Shown piece by piece: positions 1 to 6,493 of a stretch of DNA of 10,862 nt (positions are counted from its first letter, which is position 1; every line of letters begins with the position of its first letter). Source of the DNA: SCRD01 sp046705285 (lineage in GTDB: Bacteria; Acidobacteriota; Terriglobia; UBA7540). Below the pieces are notes generated by a model. That model made no database searches. It was not told where the DNA came from and saw nothing but the letters and a program-made list of their open reading frames with translations. The translations under genes were made by a program, and so were the position numbers. The stretch lies in NCBI GenBank assembly GCA_046705285.1, contig JBJKQK010000072.1, positions 1 to 10,862 on the forward strand. The letters run 5' to 3'.

Positions 1-111
1 TCTTCCCCGGTGGCAGCCACTTGGGCGCTCGCCCAGGCTCTCGCCGGTCAGGTTTATCCCAAGCCGCGCCACAACCCGCCCACCACCGTGGACGCCGATC
101 CGTCCAGATGA
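1..111 (+). CDS. C-terminal tail of an unidentified protein (partial, 5' end outside window)
   Basis: Frame 1 is open from the window edge to a TGA at 109-111 and encodes 36 residues. The visible peptide contains an Ala/Leu-rich stretch (ATWALAQALAGQVYPKP) that could be a final helix, followed by a Pro/Asn-rich tail. Third codon positions are mostly G or C, as in the neighbouring genes, and the other two frames read as Arg/Pro-rich sequence typical of shadow frames. The gene would lie on the same strand as the GH32 gene and end about 70 bases before it. The fragment is too short to name a family, and it may be chance open frame. Confidence 0.45.
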   Translation, partial: SSPVAATWALAQALAGQVYPKPRHNPPTTVDADPSR

Positions 112-127
112 TACATTTGATGCCTCC

Positions 128-146
128 GGGCACAAGCCGGGTGCCC
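128..146 (+). terminator. Hairpin between the partial gene and the GH32 gene
   Basis: A perfect 6-bp inverted repeat, GGGCAC (128-133) and GTGCCC (141-146), flanks a 7-base loop. It lies 16 bases after the upstream stop and well before the GH32 ribosome binding site. No T-tract follows, so a classic intrinsic terminator is not supported. It may act as an mRNA 3'-end stabiliser or be chance in GC-rich DNA. Confidence 0.25.
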
Positions 147-180
147 ACCAACATTGAGAAATTTCGCGGGAGAACCCCTG

Positions 181-1767
181 ATGCGCGATAGCGACCGAAA
201 AGGCTGCATGATGCCAGCCATGGGACGCCGGCAATTCATGGCTCGTTCGGCCGCCGCTTCGGCCTCGATACTGCTCGGCGATTATGCCCCGGCCGTCGCT
301 CGCGCCAGCAGCGAATCGTTGCAGCAAAAGCTCGCCGCCGACGTCCAGCGGCCGCAGTATCATTTCCTCCCTCCTGCCAACTGGATGAACGACCCGAACG
401 GCCCCATTTACTGGAACGGATACCACCAATTGTTCTACCAGTACAATCCCAACGGCGCCTACTGGGGAGACATGCACTGGGGTCACGCCCGCAGCCGCGA
501 TCTGGTCCATTGGCAGCACCTTCCCATTGCTCTGGCTCCGACGCGCGGCGGGCCCGACAAAGACGGTTGTTTCAGCGGCTCGGCTTTCGTCGATCGTGGC
601 ACGCCCACGCTGGTTTACACTGGCGTCTGGCCGGAAGTCCAGTGCCTTGCCACAAGCAGCGACGGCATGATCCGCTGGAAAAAGTACTCTGGCAACCCGG
701 TCCTCGCTTCCCCGCCCCACGGACTTGCAGTCACGGGATTCCGAGACCCGCTGATCTGGAGTGAGGACGGCGACTGGCTGATGACCGTCGGCGCAGGCCT
801 CAGGAACCAGGGCGGAATGGTTCTGCTCTACGAGTCGAAGGATACAATCCACTGGAATTACCTCCATCCGCTCTGCTCTGGCCCTCCCTTTGTGCCGTAT
901 TCGCGCCCGGGCTTCGCCAAGTACGATCCCGTGGCTGCAGGCGACATGTGGGAGTGCCCGGACTTTTTTGCCCTGGGTAGCAAGCACGTGCTGCTGGTTT
1001 CAACGCAGGGTTCGGTCTTTTACTTTATCGGCTCCTACCGCGACCGCCGATTCCATCCCGAAACCTCGGGGAAGGTGGATCTCGGAGAAGTCTATTACGC
1101 CGCAAAAAGTTTTGGTCACCAGGGCCGCCGTATTCTCTGGGGCTGGCTGCGCGAGGCCCGGAGCGCCGCCGCGCAGAAAGCGGCAGGGTGGTCCGGCGTG
1201 ATGTCACTGCCTCGTGTCCTCACTTTGGGTCCCAACGCTGAAACCCTCCACATGGAAGTCCCGCCCGTGTTCCGAGAGCTGCGCGGCCGCCACATCCATC
1301 ACGGGAACGTCACCGCCGGTCCCGACGGCGTCACGCCGCTCCGCGGCTGTCAAGGTGATTCACTTGAGATGCACGCCACTTTTGTTCCCGGCGGGGCGGA
1401 AGAATTCGGGCTGATGGTGCGCCGCAGCCCCGACGGCAGCGAGGAAACACGCGTCGGCTACGATCCAGCCCTGCGAACGCTCCTGCTCGACATGCGCGAA
1501 TCAAGCCTCAGCCCCCAGGCCGATCGAGCGGTCTCACAGGGACGCCTCGAACTCGCCGCGGATGAACCGCTTGAGCTCACCATTTTTCTCGACGCTTCCG
1601 TCATCGAGATTTTCGCCAACGGCCGCGCGGCACTCACGGGCAGGATCTATCCCACCCGGGCCGACAGCCTTGGCGTGGCGCTCTATTCCCGCGCCGGCCG
1701 CGCCATGTTGAAGTCTCTGGATGTGTATGAAATGAAACCCATCTCTCCCAATCGCCTGACCACGTAG
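181..1767 (+). CDS. Tat-exported GH32 fructan beta-fructosidase (levanase/inulinase/invertase type)
   Basis: The product should hydrolyse beta-fructofuranosyl bonds (sucrose, inulin or levan) outside the cytoplasm. From the ATG at 181 it is 528 residues. The N-terminus carries a Tat leader, GRRQFMARSAAASASILLG, at about residues 14-32. The five-bladed propeller begins with WMNDPNG, whose Asp71 is the expected nucleophile. Next come QLFYQYNP, WGHARSRDLVHW and FSGSAF; then GFRDP with Asp189, the transition-state stabiliser; then WECPDFF with Glu258, the expected acid/base. A GVMSLPRVLTL segment links to the C-terminal beta-sandwich. Length and domain order are normal for the family. An in-frame TTG at 154 and ATGs at 208, 211 and 220 are alternatives; I chose 181 because GGGAG (168-172) sits 8 bases before it. 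Substrate preference among fructans cannot be read from the sequence. No SusCD-like transporter or fructokinase is nearby. Confidence 0.93.
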   Translation: MRDSDRKGCMMPAMGRRQFMARSAAASASILLGDYAPAVARASSESLQQKLAADVQRPQYHFLPPANWMNDPNGPIYWNGYHQLFYQYNPNGAYWGDMHWGHARSRDLVHWQHLPIALAPTRGGPDKDGCFSGSAFVDRGTPTLVYTGVWPEVQCLATSSDGMIRWKKYSGNPVLASPPHGLAVTGFRDPLIWSEDGDWLMTVGAGLRNQGGMVLLYESKDTIHWNYLHPLCSGPPFVPYSRPGFAKYDPVAAGDMWECPDFFALGSKHVLLVSTQGSVFYFIGSYRDRRFHPETSGKVDLGEVYYAAKSFGHQGRRILWGWLREARSAAAQKAAGWSGVMSLPRVLTLGPNAETLHMEVPPVFRELRGRHIHHGNVTAGPDGVTPLRGCQGDSLEMHATFVPGGAEEFGLMVRRSPDGSEETRVGYDPALRTLLLDMRESSLSPQADRAVSQGRLELAADEPLELTIFLDASVIEIFANGRAALTGRIYPTRADSLGVALYSRAGRAMLKSLDVYEMKPISPNRLTT

Positions 1768-1934
1768 CGACGTAGACGGCTTCCAGGCATTCTCTCCGCA
1801 ACCCACATCAAAAGTGGCCAGAAAGCAGTGCCAACTGACAACTCAGAACCCGAGCCCGTACCCGTAGCCTGAATACGCCGATTTGCCATTGCGAATGCTC
1901 GACTCTCCGTTGATGTTCTGCCGGATCCATCGGG

Positions 1935-1963
1935 TTGATAATCCCCGGTCGGGGTGTCATAAT
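1935..1963 (+). promoter_or_regulatory. Sigma-70-type promoter with palindrome in the spacer, upstream of the dehydratase gene
   Basis: TTGATA (1935-1940) and CATAAT (1958-1963) each match the housekeeping consensus at 5 of 6 positions and are separated by exactly 17 bases. The expected start point near 1970 leaves a ~20-base leader that contains the ribosome binding site AAGGGGG (1975-1981), 9 bases before the ATG at 1991. Within the spacer lies an inverted repeat, CCCCG (1943-1947) and CGGGG (1950-1954), around GT, which could be an operator half-site pair. The gene therefore seems to be transcribed on its own rather than from the GH32 promoter. Confidence 0.6.
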
Positions 1964-1990
1964 ACGCAGCCTCGAAGGGGGAACTGACGG

Positions 1991-3217
1991 ATGGAGAGAC
2001 GTTCTTTTTTGCAGGCCATGGCCGTACCGGCCATGTTGGATGCTCCAAAGCTGGCCATGGGATCGCCGCCATCGATGAAGATCACGCGCGTGGACACCAC
2101 ATACTGGAAGACCCCCTCTGCAGCGCCGTGGCATCCCAACTGGATGTGGGTCCGGCTGCACACCGATGCCGGCCATGTCGGCCTGGGAGAGACCTATCCG
2201 CGCAACGAAGCCGAGGCTGCGACCATCCACTCCGTCTGCTCACAGTTTCTTCTGGGGCGCAACGCCCAGGACATCAACCTCATTCACGCCGAACTCTACC
2301 GGAGTTTCGCCTTTGACGTCACCGGAGGCGCGGAGATGCGCGCGCTCAGCGCCATCGATCTCGCTCTCTGGGACCTCCTGGGCAAATCCCTCGGAGTGCC
2401 CGTCTACCGCCTGCTGGGGGGCAAGTACAACCCACGGGTGAGAGTTTACAACACGTGCTTCCCCTACAAGTACGACTTCAACACCGAGCCCGACAAGATC
2501 ATGCGCGAGTTGATTGACTTGCATGGCGTGCGCGGCATCAAGATCTGGCCTTTTGACCGCGCTGCCGCTCGCAACCGGCATCAGTTTGTCACCCAGAGCG
2601 ACATCGAGGAAGGTCTCGCTCCGGTGCGCAAGCTGCGAGACACTTTTCAGGACGAGATTGAGATCCTGATGGAGTTCCACTCCAATTGGAACCTCACTTC
2701 CGCCATTCGCATCGCGCGGGCGCTTGAACCTTACAAGCCCATGTGGCTTGAAGACATGCTGCTGCCGGAAAACTTCCCGCAGTACCGCGTGCTTGCCGAG
2801 TCCACCTCGCTCCCGCTCACCATCAGCGAGCGCCTGGCAGGCCAGCGAGCCTTCCTGGAACCCCTGGAGGCACGAGCGCCGCGATTCGTGATGTTTGACG
2901 TCACCTGGTGCGGCGGATTGACCGAAGGGATCAAAATCGCCTCCCTTGCCCATGCTTTCCAGCTTCCCTTTGCACCGCACACGGCGGGCGGACCTCTGCT
3001 TTTTTACGCCTCCACGCATCTCACCACCGCCTCGCCCAACGTATGGATTCAGGAGAGTGTGCAGCGGTTCTACGAATCCGACTGGCCTAAGATGCTGGAA
3101 AATCCCATCGTCCCTCAAGGCGGAACCGTGGCCGCCCCCGAACTGCCCGGCTTCGGCATGCAGGTCAAACCCGAGGTCTGGAAGCACCCTTCAGCCATCA
3201 CCTGGGCCAAGTCCTGA
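1991..3217 (+). CDS. Enolase-superfamily sugar-acid dehydratase (mandelate racemase / D-galactonate dehydratase-like) with Tat-like leader
   Basis: This 408-residue protein has the N-terminal capping domain and C-terminal barrel of the mandelate racemase/muconate lactonizing family, and probably dehydrates a sugar acid to a 2-keto-3-deoxy acid. Visible catalytic elements are Lys184 (KIW), three predicted Mg2+ ligands Glu228 (MEFH), Glu254 (WLED) and Glu280 (ISER), His230 two residues after the first ligand, and an Asp303/His330 dyad (FDVTW; APHTAGG). The ligands are 26 residues apart and His330 is 102 after the first, the geometry I recall for D-galactonate dehydratase. The first ligand is Glu where Asp is usual in that group. 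The N-terminus, MERRSFLQAMAVPAML, resembles a short Tat leader; the family core would normally begin near Met29 (base 2075). The ATG at 1991 is favoured by AAGGGGG at 1975-1981. The substrate is not determinable from sequence. The gene is flanked by its own promoter and a 3' hairpin, so it appears monocistronic. Confidence 0.88.
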   Translation: MERRSFLQAMAVPAMLDAPKLAMGSPPSMKITRVDTTYWKTPSAAPWHPNWMWVRLHTDAGHVGLGETYPRNEAEAATIHSVCSQFLLGRNAQDINLIHAELYRSFAFDVTGGAEMRALSAIDLALWDLLGKSLGVPVYRLLGGKYNPRVRVYNTCFPYKYDFNTEPDKIMRELIDLHGVRGIKIWPFDRAAARNRHQFVTQSDIEEGLAPVRKLRDTFQDEIEILMEFHSNWNLTSAIRIARALEPYKPMWLEDMLLPENFPQYRVLAESTSLPLTISERLAGQRAFLEPLEARAPRFVMFDVTWCGGLTEGIKIASLAHAFQLPFAPHTAGGPLLFYASTHLTTASPNVWIQESVQRFYESDWPKMLENPIVPQGGTVAAPELPGFGMQVKPEVWKHPSAITWAKS

Positions 3218-3218
3218 A

Positions 3219-3234
3219 ACCCGTCTGGACGGGT
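3219..3234 (+). terminator. Perfect hairpin directly after the dehydratase stop codon
   Basis: ACCCGTC (3219-3225) and GACGGGT (3228-3234) form a perfect inverted repeat; as RNA it would be a 6-bp stem with a CUGG tetraloop. It begins one base after the TGA. A run of four T occurs only ~9 bases downstream, so it is a weak terminator candidate. Confidence 0.4.
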
Positions 3235-3544
3235 AACACGCATTTTCTCTGCGCGCCGAATCTTCGTCCCGGCTGCCGCTTGAATTGACTTTCAGCGCCT
3301 CCCGGTCTGTGAAACCCCAGCATCACCGTAAGGCGCGACAGGCCCCCTCGCCAGGCGGCTATTACAGCTGATAGAAACATCACACGAGAACGTGACAGGC
3401 ATCACAGCGGCTCGCGATGCTGAGGGGTACCTTGCAGCATAGTTGATTCCGATTGCCAGAAAGATCTCGCCCGGTTTCCGGCGGGCGACCCAGGAATTCA
3501 TCCATGCCCTATGGGGCCAAGACCACACGGAAGGGATTAATACC
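3235..3544. other. Intergenic region of about 310 bases, no gene recognised
   Basis: I see no convincing coding sequence. A short reading frame continuous with the downstream gene starts at a TTG (3443), but it has no ribosome binding site and the 34-residue extension is not like the start of a membrane protein. The stretch contains two copies of CATCACA about 20 bases apart (near 3379 and 3400) and no clear -35/-10 pair. It presumably holds the promoter of the DoxX-barrel gene, which I could not locate. GGAAGGGA (3529-3536) is the ribosome binding site of that gene. Confidence 0.5.
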
Positions 3545-5116
3545 ATGGCTGAAACGGTAGCTGGAGGAGCCTCCGAAAAGGCTCAGATGTGGAAACCGAT
3601 GTCCGCCGTTCTCCTGTGCTTGCGCATTGTGATCGGATGGCAACTCCTGTACGAGGGTCTTGCCAAGTTGCTCACGCCAAACTGGACGGCAGCCCCTTAT
3701 CTTCTGTTATCCCGCGGATTCTTCCCGGGCTTCTTCCATTGGCTGGGATCGAGTTCGGGCATGCTGGGCGCGGTTGATTTTCTCAATACGTGGGGTTTGA
3801 CCCTGATTGGGATCGCGCTGATCCTCGGCAGCATGACCCGTCTCGCCAGTGTGTTTGGGATCGTGCTCCTGGGGCTCTACTATCTGGCGCAGCCGCCCCT
3901 CATCCGAACCGATTACCGCATCCCCGTCGAAGGGCATTACCTGTTCGTCAACAAGACTCTGGTGGAACTGCTGGTCCTGGTCGTCTTCCTTGTCGTCCCC
4001 GCAGGCAGCCTGTGGGGGCTTGACCGGCTCCGGCGCAGCCGGCGTTCGCCGAAGAAGGCGGCCGCAAAGAGTGCTGCGCCGACGCCTGCGGCAGTTTCCC
4101 TGAGCCGTCGCAAGACGCTCGAGAATCTGGTTGGCGCTCCCGTCCTTGGAGTACTTGGATTTGCCGCTCAAAGGAAATACCACTGGGAAAAAATCCACGC
4201 CATCACCGGCGCCACCATCAAGCTGCAGGATTTGAGCCTGAAGGAACTGAAGGGTGAACTGCCCAAGGGTACCCTCGGAAAGCTGAAAATCAGCCGGCTT
4301 ATTCTGGGCGGCAACCTGATCGGCGGGTATTCCCACTCCCGGGATCTGGTCTACGGTTCTCAGCTTTTCAAGGCCTACAACACAGACCGTAAGGTTTTTG
4401 AGACCCTCGAACTGGCTGAGCGCGCTGGCATCAACACCTTTTGCGCCGACCCCAACGAGCTGCCTCTCTTCAACAAATACCGTGAGCTGAACTCGTCTAA
4501 AATGCAGACGCTCGTCCAGATCTGGGGACATCCCAAACCGACAGACCTGAAGGGTGTCATCGACAAGGCCATCGACTACGGAGGAACCCTGCTCTACATT
4601 CGCGGAGTTGAGGGGGACACATTCGTCAAAAATGCGCGGATTGAGGTGATCGCCAAGGCGCTCGATTACATCAAGAGTCAGGGCGTCCCGGCGGGCATCG
4701 GCGCGCACTCCATCGAAGTACCCATCCAATGTGAAAAGGCCGGTCTCAATCCCGACTACTACGTCAAAACCTTCCATAGCGATCAGTACTGGTCGGCGAC
4801 TCCGCTCAAGGATCGCGTGGAGTTCTCCGTGATAGGTCCGGACCAGCTGGATCACGACCAGTGGCATGACAACATGTTCGACCTCTTCCCGCAAAAGACC
4901 ATCGCAGTCATGGGAACCATCAAGAAGCCGTGGATTGCCTTCAAGGTTCTGGCAGCCGGCGCTTTCCATCCCAGGGACGGATTTCGCTTCGCCTTTGAAA
5001 ACGGCGCCGACTTTATCAATGTGGGAATGTTTGATTTCCAGGTGGTCGAGGACGTCAACGTGGCCACCGACGTGCTCTCCAGCCTCAAAGCCCGTTCCCG
5101 TCCCTGGTACTCTTGA
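3545..5116 (+). CDS. Chimeric membrane protein: DoxX/DoxD-like domain + internal Tat segment + TGAT flavinylation-like motif + AKR-like TIM barrel
   Basis: The ATG at 3545 is preceded by GGAAGGGA with 8-base spacing and gives 523 residues. Residues ~19-155 form a four-helix DoxX/TQO-small-subunit-like domain (GWQLLYEGLAKLL, GLTLIGIALILGS, LLGLYYLAQPP, LVELLVLVVFLVV). This family includes the small subunit of thiosulfate:quinone oxidoreductase. A basic, presumably cytoplasmic linker (159-187) leads to SRRKTL (187-192) and a weakly hydrophobic stretch to ~208, which reads like an internal Tat signal. Directly after it is AITGATI, with Thr221-Gly-Ala-Thr224, similar to the FMN-attachment site used by ApbE. 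From ~240 a barrel resembling aldo/keto reductases follows (KISRLILGGNLIGG; ETLELAERAGINTF; C-terminal GADFINVGMFDFQVVEDVN), but the usual Asp-Thr-Ala...Tyr-Gly segment is replaced by FCADPNELPLFN. I infer a periplasm-facing redox enzyme tied to the quinone pool. The ApbE gene 69 bases downstream supports this. Substrate unknown. Confidence 0.8.
   Translation: MAETVAGGASEKAQMWKPMSAVLLCLRIVIGWQLLYEGLAKLLTPNWTAAPYLLLSRGFFPGFFHWLGSSSGMLGAVDFLNTWGLTLIGIALILGSMTRLASVFGIVLLGLYYLAQPPLIRTDYRIPVEGHYLFVNKTLVELLVLVVFLVVPAGSLWGLDRLRRSRRSPKKAAAKSAAPTPAAVSLSRRKTLENLVGAPVLGVLGFAAQRKYHWEKIHAITGATIKLQDLSLKELKGELPKGTLGKLKISRLILGGNLIGGYSHSRDLVYGSQLFKAYNTDRKVFETLELAERAGINTFCADPNELPLFNKYRELNSSKMQTLVQIWGHPKPTDLKGVIDKAIDYGGTLLYIRGVEGDTFVKNARIEVIAKALDYIKSQGVPAGIGAHSIEVPIQCEKAGLNPDYYVKTFHSDQYWSATPLKDRVEFSVIGPDQLDHDQWHDNMFDLFPQKTIAVMGTIKKPWIAFKVLAAGAFHPRDGFRFAFENGADFINVGMFDFQVVEDVNVATDVLSSLKARSRPWYS
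4205..4216 (+). other. Predicted FMN-attachment motif (Thr-Gly-Ala-Thr) in the DoxX-barrel protein
   Basis: These four codons encode Thr221-Gly222-Ala223-Thr224, preceded by His-Ala-Ile. ApbE flavin transferases attach FMN through a phosphoester to the last Thr of a D-x-x-(S/T)-G-A-T type motif, as in NqrC and RnfG. Here the core S/T-G-A-T is intact but the upstream Asp is His. A full FMN-binding domain around the motif is not evident, so the assignment rests on the motif, its position just beyond the Tat segment and the neighbouring ApbE gene. Confidence 0.5.
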
Positions 5117-5132
5117 GCGCGTAACGATGTCT

Positions 5133-5148
5133 GTAACCAAGCGGTTAC
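5133..5148 (+). terminator. Hairpin between the DoxX-barrel gene and apbE
   Basis: GTAACC (5133-5138) and GGTTAC (5143-5148) form a perfect 6-bp stem with an AAGC loop, 16 bases after the upstream stop and ~37 bases before the apbE start. There is no T-tract. It could stabilise or partially terminate the upstream message, or tune the ratio of the two proteins; co-transcription of the two genes remains likely. Confidence 0.3.
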
Positions 5149-5185
5149 GCTGCATGCGCAGGGGTGAAGCGGTCGGGATTGGCAG

Positions 5186-6253
5186 ATGGGAAGTCGGATG
5201 AGTTCTAAAGGCCCGATTCAAAGCGCACTTCACCGCGCGCGTGCTTGGGGAGCCGCAAGCCTGCCGGCCCGCTTCTTCCACACTAAACTTCCCAGCCGGT
5301 CGTTCCGTTCCATGGGGACACTGGCAACGGTCACGCTCGGCCGCGACAATGCTGACCGCATTGAATCGGTCACGGAACGCATCCACGCAATCTTCGACCG
5401 CCTGGAAAGCGAGATGAGCGCCTACCGGCCCCGCAGCGCCATCAGCGAGCTTTCCAGGATGGCGGGGGTGGCTCCCATTGCGATTCCTGAAAACACCTAT
5501 CGCGTGCTCGATTTCGGCCGGTATTTCGGCAACTTGACTTCGGGCGCTTTCGACACCACCGCCTCGCCACTGGTGAGCCTCTGGGGATTCAACGGGGCTC
5601 CGGTTCCGATGGCCGCGCCCTCGGACCAATCCATTCGCGAGGTTCTGAGGAGGGTTGATTACCGCCGTCTGGTCCTCGGTGACGGCACGGCCTTTCTCCC
5701 CTCAAAGGGCATGGCGGTGGATGTGGGAGGAATCGGTAAGGGCTACGCCATCGATCGCGCTTTTGACGATTGTCTGGGCTCAGGCGTTCGAGACTTCCTC
5801 ATCGACTTCAGCGGCAACATGCGTGCCGCCGGTCGTCCCTCGCGGAGAGGTAGCTGGCAGATCGGGGTACGCGACCCCTTCGACGATTCGCGTATCCTGG
5901 GCAAATTCGCCTTGCCTAGCGGCCTGGCTGTCGCCACCTCCGGCAGCTACGAGCGCTTCGTTGAGATCGGCGGCCAGCGATTCTCCCACATTATCGATCC
6001 CCGCACCGGATATCCCGTCACGGGCACGGCCAGCGTCACCGTCCTGTGCGGCAACGCCGTCACCGCTGACGCCCTCTCCACGGCGTTCTTCGTCATAGGC
6101 CTCGAGGGAGCAGTCGAGCTCCTGAAGAAGGTTCCCTCCGTCGAACTGCTCCTCGTGCCGGATCGCTATCCGGCGCGTTTCTCGCTGACGCCCGGACTCG
6201 ACAAAGCCCTGGTCTCACAAAAAAGTATCTCCCGTTCCCTGTTGACCTGGTAG
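5186..6253 (+). CDS. apbE: FAD:protein FMN transferase (ApbE family)
   Basis: The enzyme transfers FMN from FAD onto a Thr of target redox proteins, using Mg2+. The 355-residue product shows the family motifs in order: SMGTLATVT (42-50), LESEMSAYRPRSAISELS (73-90), GAFDTTASPLVSLWGF (120-135), AVDVGGIGKGYAID (177-190), IDFSGN (206-211), SGSYER (252-257), HIIDPRTGYP (268-277) and TADALSTAFFVIG (293-305). Asp295 and Thr299 are the expected metal-site residues. The DFGGN-type motif has Ser209 in place of the first Gly. The first ~40 residues precede the conserved core but form no clear signal peptide or lipobox, although most ApbE proteins with periplasmic targets are exported. Starts at 5186 and 5198 are both possible: GGGA at 5175-5178 favours the former, GGGAAG at 5188-5193 the latter. 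Its likely client is the DoxX-barrel protein encoded immediately upstream. Confidence 0.93.
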   Translation: MGSRMSSKGPIQSALHRARAWGAASLPARFFHTKLPSRSFRSMGTLATVTLGRDNADRIESVTERIHAIFDRLESEMSAYRPRSAISELSRMAGVAPIAIPENTYRVLDFGRYFGNLTSGAFDTTASPLVSLWGFNGAPVPMAAPSDQSIREVLRRVDYRRLVLGDGTAFLPSKGMAVDVGGIGKGYAIDRAFDDCLGSGVRDFLIDFSGNMRAAGRPSRRGSWQIGVRDPFDDSRILGKFALPSGLAVATSGSYERFVEIGGQRFSHIIDPRTGYPVTGTASVTVLCGNAVTADALSTAFFVIGLEGAVELLKKVPSVELLLVPDRYPARFSLTPGLDKALVSQKSISRSLLTW

Positions 6254-6259
6254 TCGCGG

Positions 6260-6305
6260 CGCCGGTCTGGTGCCTTCCGGCCGGCGGCGTGAGCATCGTT
6301 TTTTT
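6260..6305 (+). terminator. Possible terminator after apbE: GC hairpin followed by T7
   Basis: CGCCGG (6260-6265) pairs with CCGGCG (6281-6286) around a 15-base loop, 6 bases after the apbE stop. A run of seven T lies at 6299-6305. The 12-base gap between the stem and the T run is longer than in standard intrinsic terminators, so this is a moderate candidate only. Confidence 0.35.
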
Positions 6306-6476
6306 GGTAATTTGTATGAGTTCAAGGGTGTTCCGCAACCCTTCGATTCTGCTCGCAGGTCTTCACCTCAGTCCGCACCCGCTACTCTTTCGGCCCACCC
6401 GTTCGGAGAGGTAAGGCATCCAAATTACTGCAGCCGTCAACTGGTTCGGCTGCGAGGCGCCGCCTCATACTCTCGT

Positions 6477-6485
6477 GGAAGGAGG
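6477..6485 (+). promoter_or_regulatory. Strong ribosome binding site that decides the start of the 6494 gene
   Basis: GGAAGGAGG contains a complete AAGGAGG core and lies 8 bases before a GTG at 6494-6496. It supports GTG initiation there over the in-frame ATGs at 6509 and 6539, which have no comparable site. Confidence 0.65.
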
Positions 6486-6493
6486 CGGGGCTG

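Noticed and set aside
2240..3187. A 315-residue minus-strand open frame opposite the dehydratase
   Set aside because: Antisense of an enolase-superfamily gene whose catalytic residues are all in place; no motif of its own.
3378..3407. Repeated CATCACA and a TCAC...GTGA pair as a possible operator
   Set aside because: The symmetric part is only 4 bases per arm and the direct repeats are short; not distinguishable from chance.
3443..3544. 34-residue N-terminal extension of the DoxX-barrel protein from a TTG
   Set aside because: No ribosome binding site for the TTG, whereas GGAAGGGA is correctly placed for the ATG at 3545.
3707..5629. A 640-residue open frame on the minus strand, opposite the DoxX-barrel and apbE genes
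   Set aside because: It is rich in His/Arg/Val/Gly, has no recognisable domain, and lies across two plus-strand genes with clear families. Such long antisense frames are expected from GC-biased third codon positions.
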